Source: Nocardia flavorosea (GTDB lineage: Bacteria > Actinomycetota > Actinomycetes > Mycobacteriales > Mycobacteriaceae). Taken from it: a DNA stretch of 64,000 nt. The translations under genes and the position numbers were made by a program. Below are positions 17,906 through 25,987 of the stretch, piece after piece; within the stretch, counting starts at the first letter, position 1; the number at the start of each line of letters is the position of its first letter. Location of the stretch: NCBI RefSeq assembly GCF_015477805.1, contig NZ_JADLQL010000005.1, positions 186,001 through 250,000 on the forward strand, in the 5' to 3' direction. The notes below the pieces were generated by a model. It searched no databases. It saw only the letters and a program-made list of their open reading frames with translations, and was not told the origin of the DNA.

Positions 17906-18781
17906 ATGATGATCCGCAAGGCTGTCATTCCCGCCGCCGGTATCGGCTCCCGGCTGCTGCCGCTGACGAAGGCGATCCCCAAGGAGATGCTGCCGGTCGG
18001 CGACAAGCCGGTGATCGAGCATACGGTGCGCGAGCTGGTGGCTTCCGGTATCACCGATATCACCATCGTGGTCAGTGGCGGAAAATCGTTGATTCAGGAC
18101 CATTTCCGGCCGAACCCGGCGCTGGTCGCCCAGTTGCGCGCCGATGGTAAGACCGCCTACGCCGACGCGGTGGAGGAGGTCGGTGAACTGTCACGGCTCG
18201 GGCATATCACCTACCTGGACCAGCACGGCCCGTACGGCAACGGCACTCCCGTGCTGAATGCGGCCCGCGCCGCCGGAGACGAGCCGATGCTGGTGCTGTG
18301 GCCCGACGATGTGTTCGTGGCCGAGGTTCCGCGTGCCCAGCAGCTCATCCGCGCCTACGAGGCCACGGGCTGTCCGGTGCTGGCGTTGATGCCGATGAAC
18401 CCGAACGAATCCCAGCGCTACGGCGTCCCGGTGGTGCGGGAGGATCTGGACGACGGGTTGCTGCGCATTTCCGGTCTGGTGGAGAAGCCCAAACCTGCCG
18501 ATGCGCCCTCGGCCTACGCGGCGATCGGCGGCTACGTCGTCACGCCCGGCATCATCGACGAACTGCGCGCCCAGACCGAGAACTGGTACACCCATCGCAC
18601 GGGTGAGGTGTACCTGACCGATTCGATCAACGCCTACGCCGCCGACCACGCCGTATACGGGCAGGTCATCCAGGGCCGCTGGTACGACACCGGCAACCCG
18701 GGCGACTACCTCGTCGCGCAGTTCGCCTCCGCGCTGGCCCATCCCGATTACGGTCCGCTGCTGCGGCGTCAGGTGGAGTGA
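17906..18781 (+). CDS. galU: UTP--glucose-1-phosphate uridylyltransferase
   Basis: GalU makes UDP-glucose from UTP and glucose-1-phosphate for cell-wall polysaccharides and glycolipids. The 291-residue protein has the nucleotidyltransferase signature AVIPAAGIGSRLLPLTKAIPKEMLPVGDKPVIEH at its N-terminus, WPDDVF (metal-binding Asp) in the middle, and VEKPKP and YDTGNPGDYLVAQ later, as in bacterial GalU. The usual length is about 300 residues. The ATG ATG start is close to the signature. It diverges from dinB over 233 bp and converges with the NlpC/P60 gene, the two stops being 12 bp apart. Confidence 0.94.
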   Translation: MMIRKAVIPAAGIGSRLLPLTKAIPKEMLPVGDKPVIEHTVRELVASGITDITIVVSGGKSLIQDHFRPNPALVAQLRADGKTAYADAVEEVGELSRLGHITYLDQHGPYGNGTPVLNAARAAGDEPMLVLWPDDVFVAEVPRAQQLIRAYEATGCPVLALMPMNPNESQRYGVPVVREDLDDGLLRISGLVEKPKPADAPSAYAAIGGYVVTPGIIDELRAQTENWYTHRTGEVYLTDSINAYAADHAVYGQVIQGRWYDTGNPGDYLVAQFASALAHPDYGPLLRRQVE

Positions 18782-18793
18782 GCGGAGCCGGCC

Positions 18794-19309
18794 TCAGAAT
18801 CGCCGGATGCTGTGCACATAGAAGTGTTCGAGCGGCGTGAGCCCGACCGGAACACCGGCGCCGTAGGCGTTGAGAACTTGCCCGGATCCGGCGTAGATGC
18901 CGACATGGGACGCATCGCGGTTGATGATCACCACGTCACCGGGAGCCAGCGCGTACGGGGGTACGGCCGCACCGACCTCCGCCTGTTCCCAGGTGGTGCG
19001 CGGCAACAGCACTCCGACCTGGCGGAATGCCCACTGCACCAGGGCTGAGCAGTCCCAGGTGTCCGGTCCGGTGGCGCCCCATTCGTACATCTTCCCGGTT
19101 TGTGTGGTGGCGGCGGCGAGGGCGCCGAGGCCGGTGAGGGTCGATACCGGGAGTCCGGCCGATCCGCTGGCGCTGAGCGAACTGGATCCGGAGGCCGACC
19201 CGCTGGCGCTGCCGGAGGGCTGTGCCCACCCCGGTGCGGCCGCGATCGCGGTGACGGCCGTGGTGAGGAGTAAACCGGCGATACCTCGCCGCAGTGCAAT
19301 TCCGATCAC
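18794..19309 (-). CDS. Secreted NlpC/P60 peptidoglycan hydrolase
   Basis: A 171-residue secreted cysteine peptidase that probably cuts the D-Glu-mDAP bond in wall peptides. A signal peptide (MIGIALRRGIAGLLLTTAVTAIAAAPGWA, cleavage near 29) is followed by a Ser/Gly linker. The minimal NlpC/P60 domain then shows the catalytic Cys in WDCSALVQWAF (about residue 86), the His in ASHVGIYAG (about 137) and a polar third residue downstream. There is no SH3 or coiled-coil module, so targeting must rely on the linker or partners. The start GTG/ATG (VIGIALRR) is preceded by GGGTGGGC. A consensus CRP-type site lies 257 bp upstream. The leader between them holds no recognised riboswitch. Confidence 0.9.
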   Translation of the reverse strand: MIGIALRRGIAGLLLTTAVTAIAAAPGWAQPSGSASGSASGSSSLSASGSAGLPVSTLTGLGALAAATTQTGKMYEWGATGPDTWDCSALVQWAFRQVGVLLPRTTWEQAEVGAAVPPYALAPGDVVIINRDASHVGIYAGSGQVLNAYGAGVPVGLTPLEHFYVHSIRRF

Positions 19310-19566
19310 GTGCCCACCCTTCTGCCGGTCGATGCGCGAGACACCGTGCGGCGCCCCGGTTTACGCGCGGCATCCGCCGAGCAGGTGGCTACCGCGGACC
19401 ATTGGAGCTACATCGGAGCGAACTCGCGCCGAGGTGACTCCACTCAGGTAGAACCGAACGAAATGATCACCGTTTCCGCTGTTCCCAAGAGGACGGTCGC
19501 AGCGGCATCGCGATGATTGTGCCCGGCAGAAGGGCGTTCACCAAGCAACCTGGCAAACATCTAGCA

Positions 19567-19582
19567 TGTGATCTAAATCACA
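19567..19582. promoter_or_regulatory. Consensus CRP/GlxR-type operator (TGTGA-N6-TCACA)
   Basis: The 16-bp sequence TGTGATCTAAATCACA is an exact match to the CRP-family consensus TGTGA-N6-TCACA, set in an AT-rich patch that stands out from its surroundings. An outer inverted pair AAACAT/ATGTTT (19555-19560 and 19586-19591) extends the symmetry. It lies just past the stop of the gene at 19590-20522 and upstream of the NlpC/P60 gene, which it most likely controls. On the minus strand TGCTAGATG directly follows and could supply a -10 element. In M. tuberculosis the CRP protein Rv3676 controls the wall-resuscitation gene rpfA, so cAMP-linked control of a wall hydrolase has a precedent. Confidence 0.75.
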
Positions 19583-19589
19583 AAAATGT

Positions 19590-20522
19590 TTATTGCGTTT
19601 GCGTCAGGATGTCGTTCAAGGTCTTCAGGACCGCGTCCTTGGTGGCCGACGGCGACTCCACGTAGACACCCACCTGCCAGACCGGTTCACCGCCCGGTTC
19701 GGCGGCGAAGTAGCGGCTGAGATCGATGGTGTACTTGCCCTTGTCGTTCGTGGGCGTTTCCACGTACGAGGTGCTGGGGTCGAACTGCTCGGCCGCACCT
19801 TCGTTGTCGAACCAATCCGCATCGAACCGGGTCCGGGTGGCCGCATCACAGGTAGTTGGGCATTTACGCAGGATCAGGTTCACGCGCTGACCGGCCGAGG
19901 AATCCCCCTCATCGATACATCCCCACGCCTGGGCATCCGGGATCGTATCGATCGAACCCTTCATACAGCCCCAGGATCCCGGCGTCCGGAACGCGAACGG
20001 CCAATCCTTGAAAGCCATGGTGTAGGTGTCTTCGCCGTCCGCGAAGGTGGGGCCGAACAGCACCACCGGCGACAGCCCCTCCTTCCACGCCGGTGTGCCC
20101 GCGGCCGGCGGGGCCGCGCTCGTGGTGGTGGTCGATGTGGCCGTAGTCGTTGTCGCACGGGTCGTTTCCGTGGTGGTGCTCGTCCCCGCCGCGGTGTTCT
20201 CCTCCGATCCCCCCGACCGTAGGATCACCAACCCGGCCACACCGGCCAGCACCAGTACCACCACCACGGCCAGCACCGCGATGAGCGTGGCGTTGTTGTT
20301 CCGCGGCGGGCCTCCCTGCCCACCGGAGCCCAGCGGCGGTACCTCCCAAGCGCCCGACTGCGGAACAGCTTGCGGGACCTGCCCTGCGGTCTGTCCCCAC
20401 TGCACCCCGGGCTGGCCGCCCTGCGCCTGATAACCCTGTTGCCACTGCCCCGACGGGGAGTCCCTCTTCTGTTGCCCTTCGGGCGCGTGCTGCCACCACT
20501 CGTCGGGATTGTCCGAAGTCAT
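19590..20522 (-). CDS. Membrane-anchored protein with PGQ-rich N-terminus, unknown function
   Basis: A 310-residue protein. Residues 1-75 are Gln/Gly/Pro-rich and cytosolic. Residues about 79-102 form one helix (ATLIAVLAVVVVLVLAGVAGLVIL). A Thr/Ser linker follows to about 140, and the rest is an extracytoplasmic domain with four cysteines (WGCMKG, WGCIDE, RKCPTTC) that could form two disulfides. The layout of a low-complexity cytosolic tail, a helix, a Thr-rich stalk and a folded domain is common in Nocardia and Rhodococcus membrane proteins, but I do not recognise the domain. It is transcribed towards the NlpC/P60 gene, with the CRP-type site immediately after its stop. Confidence 0.78.
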   Translation of the reverse strand: MTSDNPDEWWQHAPEGQQKRDSPSGQWQQGYQAQGGQPGVQWGQTAGQVPQAVPQSGAWEVPPLGSGGQGGPPRNNNATLIAVLAVVVVLVLAGVAGLVILRSGGSEENTAAGTSTTTETTRATTTTATSTTTTSAAPPAAGTPAWKEGLSPVVLFGPTFADGEDTYTMAFKDWPFAFRTPGSWGCMKGSIDTIPDAQAWGCIDEGDSSAGQRVNLILRKCPTTCDAATRTRFDADWFDNEGAAEQFDPSTSYVETPTNDKGKYTIDLSRYFAAEPGGEPVWQVGVYVESPSATKDAVLKTLNDILTQTQ

Positions 20523-20598
20523 AGGTGCATACCCTAGTGCGCCACCCGATCCCGGTCATGGCCACAACCTCGCGGGCACCCGCACCCTCCGGGGACAA

Positions 20599-20814
20599 TC
20601 ACGCGAAGCGCCGGAGCACCGTCGCCGGCCATGCGTACAAGCCCGGGCACAGCCGGTTCCGGTAGACGGGCGCAGGGCGTCCGGTGCCCCGGAACACGGT
20701 CCTCACCGACGCTTCGGCTTCTCCTCGCCGTAAGGTGAACCACCGCACGTAGCGCAGGGCTTCGGTATCGGCGGGGTGCACGCGGTACGGGTTGGCGGCG
20801 TAAAGGCTGGTCAC
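20599..20814 (-). CDS. Small hypothetical protein (71 aa)
   Basis: A 71-residue open frame beginning GTG (VTSLYAANPYRVHPADTEAL) and rich in Arg (GEAEASVRTVFRGTGRPAPVYRNRLC). Third positions are mostly G or C, as expected for a real gene here, and no better frame covers the segment. It has no membrane helix and no recognised motif. It lies between the membrane protein gene and ileS on the same strand. The start is uncertain because no strong ribosome-binding site is present. Confidence 0.42.
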   Translation of the reverse strand: MTSLYAANPYRVHPADTEALRYVRWFTLRRGEAEASVRTVFRGTGRPAPVYRNRLCPGLYAWPATVLRRFA

Positions 20815-20912
20815 CGGGCCCCCGGACTCTCTCATTCGAGGAACACAGGTGGATCGGCGGTGTGCCGTGGTGTACTCGCACACCGCCGATCACCGGAAGG
20901 GCCCGGCCCCGT

Positions 20913-23900
20913 CTACCGGCTCGCCTTCGCAATCCGGGCCCGCGACCCGCCCGTCAGTTCGGCGCCGTCCGACCCGACCGGACCGAATTCCAGTTCCACC
21001 GCGAGGATCTCACCGGCGATGAGATCCCGGTGCGTCCGCGCCCACTGCTGCCGGTCGGCCGGTACTTCGAGTGTCGCAGTGATCCGGTCGGAGACGTCCA
21101 GGCCCAACGATTTCCGGGTTTCCTGCAGGTCGCGAATGATATCGCGAGCCCAGCCCTCCGCCTCCAGTTCCTCGGTGACCACCGAATCGAGCACCACCAG
21201 CCCGGCATTGCCCGGTAGCGCCGCGGTGGAATCCGGTTCGGCGGCCACCAGGCGCTGCGTGTATTCCTCGGGCAGCAACTCGATTCCGGCCGCGGTGACC
21301 ACACCGTCGGCGCTCTCCGACCACTCCCCGGCCTTGACCGCCTTGATCACCCGCTGGACATCGCGACCCAGCCGCGGCCCCGCCGCCCGCGCGTTGACCG
21401 CCAGCTCGAACCGGCCGTGCGCGGCGACGTCGGTGGTCAGATCCACCTTTCGGACGTTCACCTCGTCGGCGATGATATCGGCGTAGGGCGCCAGCCGATC
21501 CGCGTCCGCGGCGGCAATGGTCACCTCCGCCAGCGGCAGCCGGACCCGCAGCTGCTGCGCCTTGCGCAGGCTCAGCACAGTCGAGCACACGGTGCGCGCT
21601 TCATCCATCGCCGCGACCAGTTCCGGGTCGGCGGGCAGCGTATCGGCGGCCGGCCAGTCGGCCAGATGCACCGACCGCCCGCCCGTGAGACCGCGCCAGA
21701 TCACCTCGGTCACCAGTGGCAGCAGCGGCGCCGCCAACCTGCTCGCGACCTCCAGCACCGTATGCAGAGTATCGACCGCGTCCCGGTCCTCGGCCCAGAA
21801 GCGCGAACGCGACCGGCGCACATACCAGTTGGTGAGCGCATCGGCGAAGGTGCGCAGCTCCTCACAGGCCCCGGCGATATCGAACTCCGTCAGCGCCGCG
21901 GTCATCACGTCGCGGGTCTGCGCCAGCTTCGCCAGGATGTAGCGATCCAGCACATTCGCCGAATCCGTCCGCCAGGTACCGGCTTCGGATGCGTACAGCT
22001 GCAGGAACGTCCACGCGTTCCACAGGGGCCGCAGCGCATGACTCGCGCCCTCCCGGATACCGCGTTCGGTCACGATGAGGTTGCCGCCCCGCAAGACCGG
22101 CGAACTCATCAGGAACCAGCGCATGGCGTCGGAGCCGTCGCGCTCGAACACCTCGTTGACATCCGGGTAGTTGCCCTTGGACTTGCTCATCTTCAGGCCG
22201 TCGTCGCCCAGCACGATGCCGTGCGCGACCACGTTCGAGAACGCGGGGCTGTCGAACAGCGCGGTGGCCAGTACGTGCAGGGTGTAGAACCAGCCGCGGG
22301 TCTGCCCGTTGTACTCGACGATGAAATCGCCCGGGAAATGCGAGTCGAACCAGTCTTTGTTCTCGAACGGGTAGTGCACCTGGGCGAAGGGCATGGAACC
22401 CGATTCGAACCAGCAGTCCAGCACCTCCGGCACCCGGCGCATGGTGGAGCGCCCGGTCGGATCGTCGGGGTTGGGCCGGGTCAGCTCGTCGATCATCGGC
22501 CGGTGCAGATCGGTGGGCCGCACCCCGAAATCGCGTTCCAGTTCGTCGAGCGAACCGTAGACGTCGATCCGGGGGTAGGCGGGATCGTCGGAGGTCCACA
22601 CCGGGATCGGGCTGCCCCAGTAGCGGTTGCGGCTGATGTTCCAGTCTCGCGCCCCCTCGAGCCATTTGCCGAACTGACCGTCGCGGATATGCTCCGGCAC
22701 CCAGTTCACTCGTTTGTTCAGTTCCACCATCCGATCGCGGAACTCGGTCACCGCGACGAACCAGGACGGCACCGCCATATAGATCAGCGGCTGCCCCGAC
22801 CGCCAGCTGTGCGGATACGAGTGCTCGATGGTCTCGTGCCGCAGTAGTTTCCCGGCGGCCTTGAGGTCCTTGATTATCACCGGGTTGGCGTCGAAGACCA
22901 TCATCCCCTCGTACGGAGGCACCATCGAGGTGAACTTCCCGCCTGGGTCGAGCGGCTGCACCAGTTCGATCCCGTTGGCGCGGCACACCTCCATATCCTC
23001 CTCACCGAACGCGGGCGCCAGATGCACCAGGCCGGTACCGGAGTCGGTGGCGACATAGTCGGCCGACAGCACGCGATGCGCCCGGGGATGGCCGGCGAAG
23101 AAATCGAACGGCGGCCGGTACTCGAGGCCCACCAGCGCCGCGCCGTCGTACTCACCGAGCACCGCCGGTTCCTCGCCGAGTTCGCGGGCGTAGTGGCCGA
23201 GGCGTTCGGCGGCGAGCAGATATCGCTTACCGTCGACGCCGCGCACTTGCACGTAGCGCACATCCGGATGCACCGCGATCGCCAGGTTCGACGGCAGGGT
23301 CCAGGGGGTGGTGGTCCAGATCAGCGCCGCCACACCGTCGAGGTCGGCGAGTGGATGCTCGGCCGGTACCCGCAGCACCATATCGACGGTGACCGCCGGG
23401 TCCTGGCGCATCTTGTAGGCGTCGTCGAGCCGGGTCTCCTGATTGGACAGCGGCGTCTGCTCGTACCAGCTGTAGGGCAGCACCCGAAACCCCTGGTAGA
23501 TGAGGCCCTTCTCGTACAGCGATTTGAACGCCCACATCACCGACTCCATGAAGTCGAGATCGAGGGTCTTGTAATCGTTGTCGAAGTCCACCCAGCGCGC
23601 CTGGCGGGTCACATAGTCGCGCCATTCCCCGGTATAGCGCAGGACCGAACTCTTGCACGCCGCATTGAATTCCGCGAGGCCCATCGAGTCGATCTGTGAT
23701 TTGTCCGTGATACCGAGTTGCTTCTCCGCTTCTATTTCCGCGGGCAGCCCGTGACAGTCCCAGCCGAAGCGCCGTTCGACCCGTTTCCCGAGCATGGTCT
23801 GAAAACGTGGGATGACATCTTTGACGTATCCGGTCAGCAAATGACCGTAATGCGGCAGACCGTTGGCAAACGGCGGGCCGTCGTAGAAGACGAACTCGCC

Positions 23901-24071
23901 GGCGCCGGCCGCATCCGGCGCGACGGCACGGTTGTCGATGCTGGCGCGGAAGGTTCCGTCGGCGGCCCATACGTCCAGGACGGCCCGTTCCAACTCGGGG
24001 AAGGTCACGCCCGATCCACCGCCGAGATCGACGCGCGGATATGCGCTGCTGCTGGAATTCTCGTCCGCCAT
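20913..24071 (-). CDS. ileS: Isoleucyl-tRNA synthetase
   Basis: A 1052-residue class I synthetase that charges tRNA-Ile in the cytosol. The HIGH-type motif appears as GPPFANGLPHYGHLL (about residue 50), then GWDCHGLPAE, the CP1 editing domain with WTTTPWTLPSNLA (about 250-270), and the KMSKS loop as LKMSKSKGNYP (about 600), followed by the anticodon-binding domain. It is the eukaryote-like type II enzyme of actinobacteria. The ATG at 24071 (MADENSSSS) is preferred over an upstream extension because GAGGAG lies 13 bases before it and forms part of a T-box leader. Synteny with dinB and lspA matches Rv1536. Confidence 0.97.
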   Translation of the reverse strand: MADENSSSSAYPRVDLGGGSGVTFPELERAVLDVWAADGTFRASIDNRAVAPDAAGAGEFVFYDGPPFANGLPHYGHLLTGYVKDVIPRFQTMLGKRVERRFGWDCHGLPAEIEAEKQLGITDKSQIDSMGLAEFNAACKSSVLRYTGEWRDYVTRQARWVDFDNDYKTLDLDFMESVMWAFKSLYEKGLIYQGFRVLPYSWYEQTPLSNQETRLDDAYKMRQDPAVTVDMVLRVPAEHPLADLDGVAALIWTTTPWTLPSNLAIAVHPDVRYVQVRGVDGKRYLLAAERLGHYARELGEEPAVLGEYDGAALVGLEYRPPFDFFAGHPRAHRVLSADYVATDSGTGLVHLAPAFGEEDMEVCRANGIELVQPLDPGGKFTSMVPPYEGMMVFDANPVIIKDLKAAGKLLRHETIEHSYPHSWRSGQPLIYMAVPSWFVAVTEFRDRMVELNKRVNWVPEHIRDGQFGKWLEGARDWNISRNRYWGSPIPVWTSDDPAYPRIDVYGSLDELERDFGVRPTDLHRPMIDELTRPNPDDPTGRSTMRRVPEVLDCWFESGSMPFAQVHYPFENKDWFDSHFPGDFIVEYNGQTRGWFYTLHVLATALFDSPAFSNVVAHGIVLGDDGLKMSKSKGNYPDVNEVFERDGSDAMRWFLMSSPVLRGGNLIVTERGIREGASHALRPLWNAWTFLQLYASEAGTWRTDSANVLDRYILAKLAQTRDVMTAALTEFDIAGACEELRTFADALTNWYVRRSRSRFWAEDRDAVDTLHTVLEVASRLAAPLLPLVTEVIWRGLTGGRSVHLADWPAADTLPADPELVAAMDEARTVCSTVLSLRKAQQLRVRLPLAEVTIAAADADRLAPYADIIADEVNVRKVDLTTDVAAHGRFELAVNARAAGPRLGRDVQRVIKAVKAGEWSESADGVVTAAGIELLPEEYTQRLVAAEPDSTAALPGNAGLVVLDSVVTEELEAEGWARDIIRDLQETRKSLGLDVSDRITATLEVPADRQQWARTHRDLIAGEILAVELEFGPVGSDGAELTGGSRARIAKASR

Positions 24072-24077
24072 CGCGGA

Positions 24078-24332
24078 TTCACATCTCCTCGTGCCCGGCG
24101 CCGCAGCGCTCCAATGTCGGCACGGGGACGACGACCGGCGCAATCGGTGCTCCGGTACCGCGGTACCACCCCGCTTGTCCGCCGGCCCGGCAGGCCGGGC
24201 GGACCACTCGTTACCAGCTGTAACGGGCTGACCCCGTTCGGTTCTACTGAGCGTGTACGACAGCGCACCCTATCCGCCGCACTGCGCCGTTCTTCCGAAG
24301 GCTCCCCGGTGATGGCCGGATCGTCGCCTGTC
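24078..24332 (-). promoter_or_regulatory. Isoleucine T-box riboswitch leader of ileS
   Basis: The ileS leader carries a T-box. The tRNA acceptor-end binding box reads GGGTGGTACCGCGG on the minus strand (24158-24171), an exact consensus. A short Stem I lies at 24299-24329: AGGC pairs with GCCT and CCGG with CCGG, and the internal loop GACGATC contains the isoleucine specifier ATC. The Shine-Dalgarno GAGGAG (24085-24090) lies downstream, and CGTGCC upstream can pair with the GGCACG that abuts it. No terminator U-tract is seen. This fits the ultrashort-Stem-I, translation-controlling ileS T-boxes known in actinobacteria: uncharged tRNA-Ile should free the ribosome-binding site. Confidence 0.92.
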
Positions 24333-24339
24333 AGGTTTG

Positions 24340-24345
24340 ATTCTA
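24340..24345 (-). promoter_or_regulatory. Candidate -10 element of the ileS leader
   Basis: TAGAAT on the minus strand fits a -10 hexamer. Transcription starting about seven bases later would begin at or just before T-box Stem I, which supports it. TTGACC nearby (24354-24359) is only 8 bp away, too close to be its -35 element. The match rests mainly on position. Confidence 0.5.
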
Positions 24346-24429
24346 GCCGTGGCGGTCAACCACTAATACAGCCCGCCCCGCCGCACACCACGGAAGGACA
24401 GTTCGGTTCTCGCTCGTAGCAAGTCCTCG

Positions 24430-24627
24430 TCAGTGTTTCGCGTGCTGGTCCCGCGGCGGCAACTCCTCCTCGGGCGCGCGCATCGACAGCGCGCTCACCA
24501 GCAACACCACAGCACCGAGACCGCACACCACGATGCAGCCCCAGGCCCAGACCACCGAGCCGGTGGTCAGTGACAGGATCAGTAGAACCAGCCCGATCGC
24601 GGCGAGCGCCAGTGTCAAGACAAGCAT
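24430..24627 (-). CDS. Small two-helix membrane protein (65 aa)
   Basis: A 65-residue protein made almost entirely of two membrane helices (MLVLTLALAAIGLVLLILSL and VVWAWGCIVVCGLGAVVLLV). The short cytosolic tail is rich in Glu and Arg and ends QHAKH. It sits between wag31 and ileS, the place held by the membrane protein Rv2144c in M. tuberculosis, and is probably cotranscribed with wag31 (56 bp gap). The function is unknown, though the conserved neighbourhood suggests a role near the polar growth machinery. Confidence 0.75.
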   Translation of the reverse strand: MLVLTLALAAIGLVLLILSLTTGSVVWAWGCIVVCGLGAVVLLVSALSMRAPEEELPPRDQHAKH

Positions 24628-24683
24628 GATGACCCCCAGGACAGCAAGCCGGGTGCCCGTTCGCGCCCAGCGGTATCGAGCGC

Positions 24684-25529
24684 TTACTCGCCCTGGCCGA
24701 ACGATGCGGGAGCGAGCTGGTTGGCCCCGGTATCGAAGGTGTCACCCTCGTCCACCGGTACGGCCGACCCGCGGTTCTCCAGCTCCTCGAGCTGCGATTC
24801 CAGATACGATTTCAACCGCACCCGATACTCGCGTTCGAAGGTTTTCAGGGTCTGGATCCGGCTCTCGAGAACATTGCGCTGCTGGGTGATGGTGCCCATG
24901 ATCTCGGTGTGCTTACGCTCGGCATCGGCCTGCAGCGCATCGGCCTTCTCCTTGGCCTGCCGCAGCTGGCTGTCGGACCGGGTCTGCGCATCGGAGAGCA
25001 TGGCATCGGATTTGTGCCGGGCGTCGGCGATCATCTCTTCCGACCGGGCCCGCGCATCGTTGACCAGCCGCTCGGAATTGGTGCGCGCATTGGCCAGCAA
25101 ATTCTCGGCTTCGCTCTTCGCGTCACTGGTGAGCCGGTCGGCCATTTCCTGCGCCAGGCTCAGCACCTTCGCGGCCTGCATATTCGCGTCGGCACCGGCA
25201 TCCGCCGCGGCGGGCGCTGCCGGAACCACCGGTATGGGAACCGACGGCGGTGCCTGGACCGGCGGTTTCACCGGTTCCGGCGGCGGTGCCTGCTGCACCG
25301 GTTTACCGAGCCCGGCACCGGCCGGACCACGGCTGCTCTTGGCATCGGCCAGCTCCGCATCGAGTTCGGCAACCCGCTGGCGAAGATCTGCGTTCTCCTC
25401 GATCAGCCGGGAAAGTTCCTGCTCGACCAGATCCAGGAAGGCATCGACCTCGTCCTCGTTGTAGCCGCGTTTCCCGATAGGCGGTTTGCTGAACGCGACG
25501 TTGTGCACATCGGCTGGGGTCAGCGGCAT
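24684..25529 (-). CDS. wag31: DivIVA-type polar growth protein Wag31
   Basis: Wag31 (DivIVA) assembles at cell poles and directs apical wall synthesis. The 281-residue protein has the membrane-curvature-binding N-terminal domain MPLTPADVHNVAFSKPPIGKRGYNEDEVDAFLD. A first coiled coil runs to about 75, followed by a Pro/Ala linker (75-115). A long second coiled coil from about 120 to 250 is rich in Ala, Glu, Arg and Ser. GKRGY carries the conserved Arg of the curvature patch. It follows yggT and sepF in the usual actinobacterial order. Confidence 0.96.
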   Translation of the reverse strand: MPLTPADVHNVAFSKPPIGKRGYNEDEVDAFLDLVEQELSRLIEENADLRQRVAELDAELADAKSSRGPAGAGLGKPVQQAPPPEPVKPPVQAPPSVPIPVVPAAPAAADAGADANMQAAKVLSLAQEMADRLTSDAKSEAENLLANARTNSERLVNDARARSEEMIADARHKSDAMLSDAQTRSDSQLRQAKEKADALQADAERKHTEIMGTITQQRNVLESRIQTLKTFEREYRVRLKSYLESQLEELENRGSAVPVDEGDTFDTGANQLAPASFGQGE

Positions 25530-25592
25530 GGAAGGATCCCTTCGCGCGTTGTCAGATCTAGCGGCTCTGGCAAGTCTTCTCGGACCATTCTG

Positions 25593-25895
25593 TCACACCG
25601 GAGCTACCGACCCGCCGAGGCCGCTGACGACGGACATCAGGATGAACACCAGGAACAGCAGGACCATAATCGACAAATCCAGTCGAATTCCGCCCAGCGA
25701 GACCGGTGGTATCAGCCGTCGCAGCAGCTTCACGGGGGGATCGGTGATCGTGAAGATCACCTCGAGTATCACGACGATCACCCCGGTGGGACGCCAGTCG
25801 CGGGCGAAACTACGGATGAACTCGACGATCACCCGGCTGATCAGCAACAGCCAGAAGATGAACAGTACGAAGTACAGCACCGCGAACAAGGCCAC
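25593..25895 (-). CDS. YggT-family membrane protein
   Basis: A 100-residue inner-membrane protein with two YggT segments. The first helix region is ALFAVLYFVLFIFWLLLISRVIVEFI, followed by RDWRPTGVIVVILEVIFTITDPPVKLLRRLIPP, and the last helix LDLSIMVLLFLVFILMSVV. The GTG at 25895 is preferred over an upstream TTG because homologues start directly with the first helix. It sits between sepF and wag31, as in other actinobacteria, where YggT proteins are linked to division and osmotic stability. The precise function is unknown. Confidence 0.9.
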   Translation of the reverse strand: MALFAVLYFVLFIFWLLLISRVIVEFIRSFARDWRPTGVIVVILEVIFTITDPPVKLLRRLIPPVSLGGIRLDLSIMVLLFLVFILMSVVSGLGGSVAPV

Positions 25896-25987
25896 GGTCT
25901 CACTCTGCCGCAAAATCGGCGCGGTGCAAAATGCCCGCGCCGACTTCGTTCCCGCCCGGGTCGCGCCCGCCGCGGGCGCGACAGCCG

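Noticed and set aside
19310..19566. Possible ydaO/c-di-AMP riboswitch in the NlpC/P60 leader
   Set aside because: The conserved motifs of the class could not be found on the minus strand; only a long leader remains.
24354..24359. TTGACC as -35 element for ileS
   Set aside because: It is only 8 bp from the TAGAAT -10 candidate, too close for a standard promoter.
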